In this document: positions 16,321 through 20,337 of the stretch, piece by piece
Layout: each line of letters starts with the position of its first letter
Numbering within the stretch: position 1 is the first letter of the stretch
NCBI GenBank assembly: GCA_001785175.1
Contig: MFSY01000030.1
Location: forward strand, 8,733-29,069
Length of the DNA: 20,337 nucleotides
Origin: Candidatus Muproteobacteria bacterium RIFCSPHIGHO2_01_FULL_65_16
GTDB taxonomy: Bacteria; Pseudomonadota; Gammaproteobacteria; Acidiferrobacterales; Sulfurifustaceae
Reading direction: 5' to 3'
The notes under the pieces: model-generated
Database searches by the model: none
Seen by the model: the letters and a program-made list of their open reading frames with translations, nothing else
Told to the model about the DNA's origin: nothing
Position numbers and translations under genes: made by a program

Positions 16321-18740
16321 GGCGGTCCCACGGCCTCCGGCGGGGCGGCGTAGACGCGCGCCAGCTCCGCCAGGATCGCCAGCCGCTCCTCCACGCGCCG
16401 GTTGATGCTGCCTTCGGGAAAGCGCCCGTCGCCGTCGCGCGCGCCCGCCGCGATGCCGGTCAGCAGCTCGATACCCTCGTCCACGGTGGTCACCGGATAG
16501 ACATGAAACTTTCCCTGCTCGCAGGCCTCGATCACGTCCTGCCGCAGCATCAGATGCTTTGCGTTCGCGGCCGGGATCAATACCCCCTGCTCGCCGGTGA
16601 GCCCGCGGCTCCGGCAGATGTCGAAGAAGCCCTCGATCTTCTCGTTCACGCCGCCGATCGCCTGCACCTCGCCGTGCTGGTTCACCGAGCCCGTGACCGC
16701 GAGCGCCTGCTTGATCGGCGCCTCCGCGAGCGCCGAGAGCAGCGCATAGAGCTCGGCCGAGGAGGCGGAATCGCCCTCGACCGCGCCGTAGGTCTGCTCG
16801 AACACCAGGCTCGCCGAAAGCGCCAGCGGCCGCTCGGCGCAATAGCGCGCGCCGAGAAAGCCGGCGAGGATCAGCACGCCCTTGGAGTGGATCGGCCCGG
16901 AAAGTTCGACCTCGCGCTGGATGTCGAGCACCTCGCCCTTGCCCAGACGCACGCGCGCGGTCAGGCGGCTGGGGTGGCCGAAGGCGAGCTCGCCGAGCTG
17001 CACCACCGACAGGCCGTTGACCTGCCCGGTCCTGGCGCCCGCCGTGTCTATGAGTATGGTGGCGCGCCGGATCTCATCCTGCATGCGCTCGCGGACGCGG
17101 TCGGAACGGCGGATCCTGGCGTCCACGGCGCGCTGCACGTCGTCCCGTGTCACCACGTCGCGGCCGGCCGCGCGCGCCCAGTGGTCCGCCTCGCGCAGCA
17201 GATCGGTGATGTCCTGCACCCGGATGGAAAGCCGCTCCATGTCCGCGACCAGGCGCGCCGCCTGTTCGATCACCCGCGCGCACGCGCCGCGGTCGAGCGG
17301 CAACAGGTTGTCCCGGCGCGCGAGCGTGGCGATCAGGCGCGCGTAGAGCAACGGGCTCTCCGGCTCGCGGTGCATGGATTCCTCGAAATCCGCCGCGACC
17401 TTGAAGAGCTCGCGGAAATCGGGATCGAAATGATAAAGCAGGTAATACAGGATGCGCTCGCCGAGCAGCACGACCTTGACGTTGAGCGGGATCGGCACGG
17501 GCTCGAGCGAAACGGTGCTGATGAGCGAGAGCATCTGTCCGAGCGACTCGATGCGGATCTCGCGCGCGGAGAGACAGCGCTTGAGCCCTTCCCAGGCGTA
17601 GGGCTGGAGCAGCACCTTGCGCGCGTCGAGCACGAGATAGCCGCCGTTCGCGCGGTGCAGCGCACCCGGCTTGATGAGCGTGAAGTCGGTGAGGAGCGCG
17701 CCCATCTGCGCCTGGTGCTCCACGCGCCCGATCAGCTCTTGGTACGCGGGGCTGTCCTCGTACACCACCGGCGCGCCCCTGGTGGCGCCGTGGTCCACGA
17801 TCACGTTCACCTGGTATTGGCGCAGCGACGGCGCCCGCCCTGCGCGCGAGATCGAGATGCCGAAGAGCGAAAGCTCCGGCCCCTCCTCCGTGTGCTTGAA
17901 GTCGTCGGCGTTCTCGATCACCGCCTGCTGCACGGCGTCGAGATAATCCAGCACCTCCGGGAGCGCGGCGTACTCCTTGCGCAGCTCGGCGATAAGATGA
18001 CCGACGGCGGCCAGGGTCACGTCGCGCTCCAGATCGCGGGTGCGCTGCTGGCTCTCCCGCTTCCACTGCGGCAACTGGTGGATGATCTTCTCGAGGCTCT
18101 CCTGCAGGGTGGCGATCACAGCCTCGATGCGTTTCTGCTCCGCCTCCGGCAGCTTCTGGAACTCCTCCGGGCTCAGCACCTCGCCCTTGCGCGTGGGCGC
18201 GAAGGCCATGCCCGCGGGCGTGCGGATGAGCGCGATGTGGTGCACCTCGGCCTGCTTGCGCAGCTCCTCGAAGGCCTGCTCGTGCCGCTCCTTGAGCCGT
18301 TCCTCCAGCTCCTGGCGGCGCGCGCGGTATTCCTCGCTCTCGAACGCCGCCGGGATGGCGCCCTTGAGGTCCTCCAGCACCCGCTCCATGTCCTGGCGCA
18401 GCTTGACGCCGATCCCGGGCGGAAGCCGCAGCGCGCGCGGCTTGTGCGGTTGGTCGAAGTTGTTGACGTAGCACCAGTCGGTGGGAGGCTGCTCGCGGGC
18501 GGCCTGCTCTTCGAGAAATCGGCGCACGATCGCGTGGCGCCCGGTGCCCGGTGGGCCGAGGACGAAAAGATTGTACCCCTCGCGCCGGATGCCGATGCCG
18601 AACTGGATCGCCTCGGTGGCGCGCGCCTGGCCGATGATCTGGGTCAGGTCCTCGAGCTCGGCCGTGGTCGTGAACGAAAACTGCTCCGGATCCACGCGCC
18701 AGCAGAGCACCGCGGGATCGAGTCTCTGTACGCCGGGCAT
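16317..18740 (-). CDS. Lon-family ATP-dependent protease (LonB/COG1067 type, AAA_32)
   Basis: This 807-residue cytoplasmic protease is predicted to degrade misfolded or regulatory proteins. An N-terminal AAA-like part carries the P-loop variant GPPGTGRH (62-69), where the usual Lys-Ser/Thr is Arg68-His69, and a Walker B-like NGGYLVLDAR (365-374) lacking the usual Glu. A coiled, Glu/Arg-rich insertion lies at about 125-235. The C-terminal protease domain has EGDSASSAE with S658 and GGVNEKIEGFF with K701, the Lon Ser-Lys dyad. The ATG at 18740 is chosen because AAAGGAG stands 5 bases upstream; an in-frame ATG 18 bases earlier has no such site. It is similar in layout to Pseudomonas AsrA-type proteins (from memory). 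It overlaps the universal-stress gene and follows panD by 123 bases. Confidence 0.92.
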   Translation of the reverse strand: MPGVQRLDPAVLCWRVDPEQFSFTTTAELEDLTQIIGQARATEAIQFGIGIRREGYNLFVLGPPGTGRHAIVRRFLEEQAAREQPPTDWCYVNNFDQPHKPRALRLPPGIGVKLRQDMERVLEDLKGAIPAAFESEEYRARRQELEERLKERHEQAFEELRKQAEVHHIALIRTPAGMAFAPTRKGEVLSPEEFQKLPEAEQKRIEAVIATLQESLEKIIHQLPQWKRESQQRTRDLERDVTLAAVGHLIAELRKEYAALPEVLDYLDAVQQAVIENADDFKHTEEGPELSLFGISISRAGRAPSLRQYQVNVIVDHGATRGAPVVYEDSPAYQELIGRVEHQAQMGALLTDFTLIKPGALHRANGGYLVLDARKVLLQPYAWEGLKRCLSAREIRIESLGQMLSLISTVSLEPVPIPLNVKVVLLGERILYYLLYHFDPDFRELFKVAADFEESMHREPESPLLYARLIATLARRDNLLPLDRGACARVIEQAARLVADMERLSIRVQDITDLLREADHWARAAGRDVVTRDDVQRAVDARIRRSDRVRERMQDEIRRATILIDTAGARTGQVNGLSVVQLGELAFGHPSRLTARVRLGKGEVLDIQREVELSGPIHSKGVLILAGFLGARYCAERPLALSASLVFEQTYGAVEGDSASSAELYALLSALAEAPIKQALAVTGSVNQHGEVQAIGGVNEKIEGFFDICRSRGLTGEQGVLIPAANAKHLMLRQDVIEACEQGKFHVYPVTTVDEGIELLTGIAAGARDGDGRFPEGSINRRVEERLAILAELARVYAAPPEAVGPP

Positions 18741-18830
18741 AAATCTCCTTTCATCCATGCGCGCGGAGCCGTCCGCGCCGGCGGAAAATCCGCCCTTCTC
18801 GGATCAGGAGATTCTATCCAGACATACGGG

Positions 18831-18863
18831 AATAAAACAGCGGGCCGGCGCCCGAGGGGCCGG
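18831..18863 (-). terminator. possible terminator after panD
   Basis: On the minus strand CCGGC...GCCGG arms (18845-18863, with a bulge) directly follow the panD stop, and GTTTTATT comes after. The T-run is short, so termination may be partial and the Lon gene could be read through. Confidence 0.4.
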
Positions 18864-19244
18864 TCAGGCGACCTGGACGGGAATGGAATTACGCGTATGG
18901 GTGATACGGTTGTTATCGTCTACGTACACCAGGCGCGGCTTGAACGCGGCCAGCTCCTTCTCCTCAAACTCGGCATAGGCGCAGATGATAACGATGTCGC
19001 CCGGATCCGCGCGGTGCGCGGCGGCGCCGTTCACCGAGACGATCCCCGAGCCGTCCTGGGCGCGGATGGCGTAGGTGGAAAAACGCTCGCCGTTTTTGAG
19101 ATTGTAGACCTCGATGCGCTCGTACTCGCGGATGTCGGCGGCGTCCAGCAGCCTGCCGTCAATTGCGACCGAGCCCTCGTAGTCCGGTTCGGAATGCGTC
19201 ACGCGCACCCGGTGCAACTTGGCCCGCAACATGATTCGGCGCAT
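18864..19244 (-). CDS. panD: aspartate 1-decarboxylase
   Basis: PanD converts L-aspartate to beta-alanine for pantothenate and coenzyme A synthesis. The proenzyme of 126 residues has the self-cleavage site at G24-S25 in [10 protein letters not shown]; Ser25 becomes the pyruvoyl cofactor. K9, Y22, R54, T57, Y58 and N72-G73-A74-A75 all sit at the expected positions. ATG at 19244 is chosen from the ideal GGAGG 4 bases upstream and because it puts the cleavage at 24/25; the frame extends further upstream without support. It follows panC by 64 bases, and the two together supply beta-alanine and its ligation. A promoter in that gap may give panD extra expression. Confidence 0.97.
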   Translation of the reverse strand: MRRIMLRAKLHRVRVTHSEPDYEGSVAIDGRLLDAADIREYERIEVYNLKNGERFSTYAIRAQDGSGIVSVNGAAAHRADPGDIVIICAYAEFEEKELAAFKPRLVYVDDNNRITHTRNSIPVQVA

Positions 19245-19269
19245 AAAACCTCCGTGAAATGAGCCTATT

Positions 19270-19298
19270 ATTATCCGGCCTAATACCGCAGGATGCAA
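19270..19298 (-). promoter_or_regulatory. possible internal promoter for panD
   Basis: On the minus strand TTGCAT (19298-19293) and GATAAT (19275-19270) are spaced by 17 bases in the panC-panD gap. Transcription would begin about 20 bases before the panD start. Confidence 0.4.
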
Positions 19299-19308
19299 TT
19301 CACTAAAA

Positions 19309-20154
19309 TTATAGATCAATCTCGAGGTTATCTATCAACCTGGTGCGTCCGAGCCACGCCGCCGCCAGCACGACGAGCTGCTTGTCCGCGGGCGCGGGAA
19401 CTCCGAGATCGTCCCGGCGCCGCACGCTCACGTAGTCCGGCCTGAACCCCGCCGCTTCGAGCGCCACACGCGCCTCCGGCTCCGCGTCCGCCGGGGACAC
19501 ACGCTCCTTGAGAATCCGCTCGCGCACCGCGCCCAAAACGGCGTACAGCCGCGGCGCGGCCTGACGCTCCTGTGGGCTCAAATAATTGTTGCGCGAGCTC
19601 ATGGCGAGGCCGTCGCTTTCGCGCACCGTATCCACGCCGACAATCTCGACGGGCATGCCGAGATCGGACACCATGAGCCGGATGACCAGGAGCTGCTGGT
19701 AGTCTTTCTTGCCGAAGAGCGCGAGATCCGGCTGCACCAGATTGAACAGGCGGTTGACCACCGTGGCGACGCCGCGGAAGTGTCCGGGACGAGACGCGCC
19801 GCAGAGAACGTCGCTCAAGACCGGTACCTCCACGAACGTCTGCGCCGCGCGCCCGCGCGGGGACATCTCCTTGTCGCCCGGCATGAACAGCAGCTCCACC
19901 CCCTGCGCCTCGAGGGCGGTGCAGTCCTCGACCGGCGTGCGCGGGTAGGAATCGAGGTCCTCGTTCGCGCCGAATTGCAGGGGATTGACGTATATGCTCA
20001 CGACCACCATGTCGGCCAGCCGGCGCGCCACCTCGATGAGTTTCAGATGCCCGGCGTGCAGGTTGCCCATCGTGGGCACGAAGGCGAGGCGCTTGCCGGC
20101 GCGGCGCTGTGCGAGGTAGGCGCGCAGCTCGGGGACGTTCTTGGCGATGATCAT
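19309..20154 (-). CDS. panC: pantothenate synthetase (pantoate-beta-alanine ligase)
   Basis: PanC joins pantoate and beta-alanine with ATP through a pantoyl-adenylate. The 281 residues match the family. Visible are [16 protein letters not shown] (25-40, with the HxGH nucleotide motif), [10 protein letters not shown] (52-61), [10 protein letters not shown] (146-155) and [14 protein letters not shown] (180-193, the KMSKS-like loop). The ATG at 20154 ([11 protein letters not shown]) is chosen by family length; the frame continues upstream only into a CGCAAAGG tandem repeat that would add an unrelated N-terminus. The ribosome site is weak. It is the first visible gene of the panC-panD pair; no panB is in the window. 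Confidence 0.97.
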   Translation of the reverse strand: MIIAKNVPELRAYLAQRRAGKRLAFVPTMGNLHAGHLKLIEVARRLADMVVVSIYVNPLQFGANEDLDSYPRTPVEDCTALEAQGVELLFMPGDKEMSPRGRAAQTFVEVPVLSDVLCGASRPGHFRGVATVVNRLFNLVQPDLALFGKKDYQQLLVIRLMVSDLGMPVEIVGVDTVRESDGLAMSSRNNYLSPQERQAAPRLYAVLGAVRERILKERVSPADAEPEARVALEAAGFRPDYVSVRRRDDLGVPAPADKQLVVLAAAWLGRTRLIDNLEIDL

Positions 20155-20164
20155 ATGAGTTTTT

Positions 20165-20190
20165 GACGCAAAGGCGCAAAGACGCAAAGG
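20165..20190 (+). repeat. CGCAAAGG short tandem repeat upstream of panC
   Basis: Three 8-base copies (CGCAAAGG, CGCAAAGA, CGCAAAGG) stand in tandem, ending 10 bases before the panC start on the minus strand. It is a fourth flavour of the short-period family. Confidence 0.85.
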
Positions 20191-20207
20191 TTTAAATTAG
20201 AATTCAT

Positions 20208-20230
20208 AACCGCAGATGAACGCGAATCAG
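20208..20230 (+). repeat. CGCAGATGAACGCG-type repeat
   Basis: AACCGCAGATGAACGCGAAT is a two-copy member of the CGCAGAT family. The rest of 20231-20283 holds no gene or motif I can name. Confidence 0.65.
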
Positions 20231-20283
20231 AGACAACATGGTTGTTAGAACCTATCTCAAAATTAAAAACATAGCCCAGGTAG

Positions 20284-20323
20284 GTTGGGTTGAGCGAAGC
20301 GAAACCCAACAAATCGTTGGGTT
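20284..20323. repeat. GTTGGGTT inverted repeat at the window edge
   Basis: GTTGGGTT (20284-20291) pairs with AACCCAAC (20303-20310) around GAGCGAAGCGA; GTTGGGTT recurs at 20316-20323. This looks like the GTTGGGTTTCGCTTCGCTCA dispersed repeat seen in many proteobacterial genomes (from memory), probably continuing past the window. Confidence 0.6.
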
Positions 20324-20337
20324 ACGGCGCTTCGCGC

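Noticed and set aside
18811..18839. Sigma-70 promoter for the Lon-like gene
   Set aside because: TAGAAT is a fair -10 on the minus strand, but the -35 position (TGTTTT) does not match; it is not strong enough to list.
16014..19262. 1082-codon plus-strand ORF
   Set aside because: It is antisense to the Lon-like, universal-stress and panD genes, which have clear motifs. Long antisense frames are expected at this GC, and its sequence is low-complexity Arg/Ala/His.
19309..20187. Longer panC start at 20187
   Set aside because: The extra N-terminal residues (MRLCAFASKTH) would be translated from a CGCAAAGG tandem repeat and do not belong to the family; the start at 20154 gives the normal length.

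Overview
The window reads as about 20 kb of chromosome from a high-GC proteobacterium. Most genes have a G/C-rich third position, and one 60-base stretch counted in the universal-stress gene is 77% GC. The tandem thioredoxin protein, the Lon-like/universal-stress pair, panC-panD, a PmtA-type methyltransferase and a perfect FNR/Anr-type operator fit a gammaproteobacterial, perhaps lithotrophic, host. That placement is an inference; no rRNA or other taxonomic marker is present.

Left half (1-10285), alpha-glucan storage. On the minus strand an operon reads glgC (ADP-glucose pyrophosphorylase), a GH57 amylase-like enzyme whose start overlaps the glgC stop by 11 bases, a possible 32-residue ORF, and malQ, which runs to the window edge. 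Divergent from it is glgA. Next come a PmtA-like methyltransferase (minus), then a DUF4912 protein and a GH57 branching enzyme (plus). Together these could make ADP-glucose (GlgC), elongate it (GlgA), branch it (GH57) and degrade or remodel it (GH57 amylase, MalQ). Glucokinase at 11811-12824 may feed glucose into the same pool. The branching enzyme is of GH57 type and no GH13 glgB is in the window. The DUF4912/branching-enzyme unit is preceded by an exact FNR half-site pair centred about 41 bases before the predicted start of transcription, which suggests induction under low oxygen.

Middle (10286-13112): a dense repeat cluster, then a lower-GC leader region with a possible structured RNA and a sigma-54-like promoter ahead of a hemerythrin-domain protein. 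These are followed by glk (minus) and a tRNA-Leu(CAA) with a clear terminator.

Right half (13113-20337), all minus strand: a secreted tandem thioredoxin-like protein, a lower-GC fusion of an ArsN2-like acetyltransferase with a C_GCAxxG_C_C domain, a 300-bp foldback-repeat gap, then panC, panD, a Lon-family protease and a tandem universal-stress protein (listed in transcription order). The last two overlap by 4 bases.

The most unusual content is the repeat system. Several related families of three-copy, 8-10-base-period repeats (CGCAGATTAA-, CGCCAAGA-, CGCAGAGAA- and CGCAAAGG-like) fill intergenic gaps. In three genes they supply the stop codon. Two clusters (about 6361-6780 and 10271-10771) are inverted copies of one composite module and flank the methyltransferase/DUF4912/branching-enzyme segment, so they form a possible invertible cassette.
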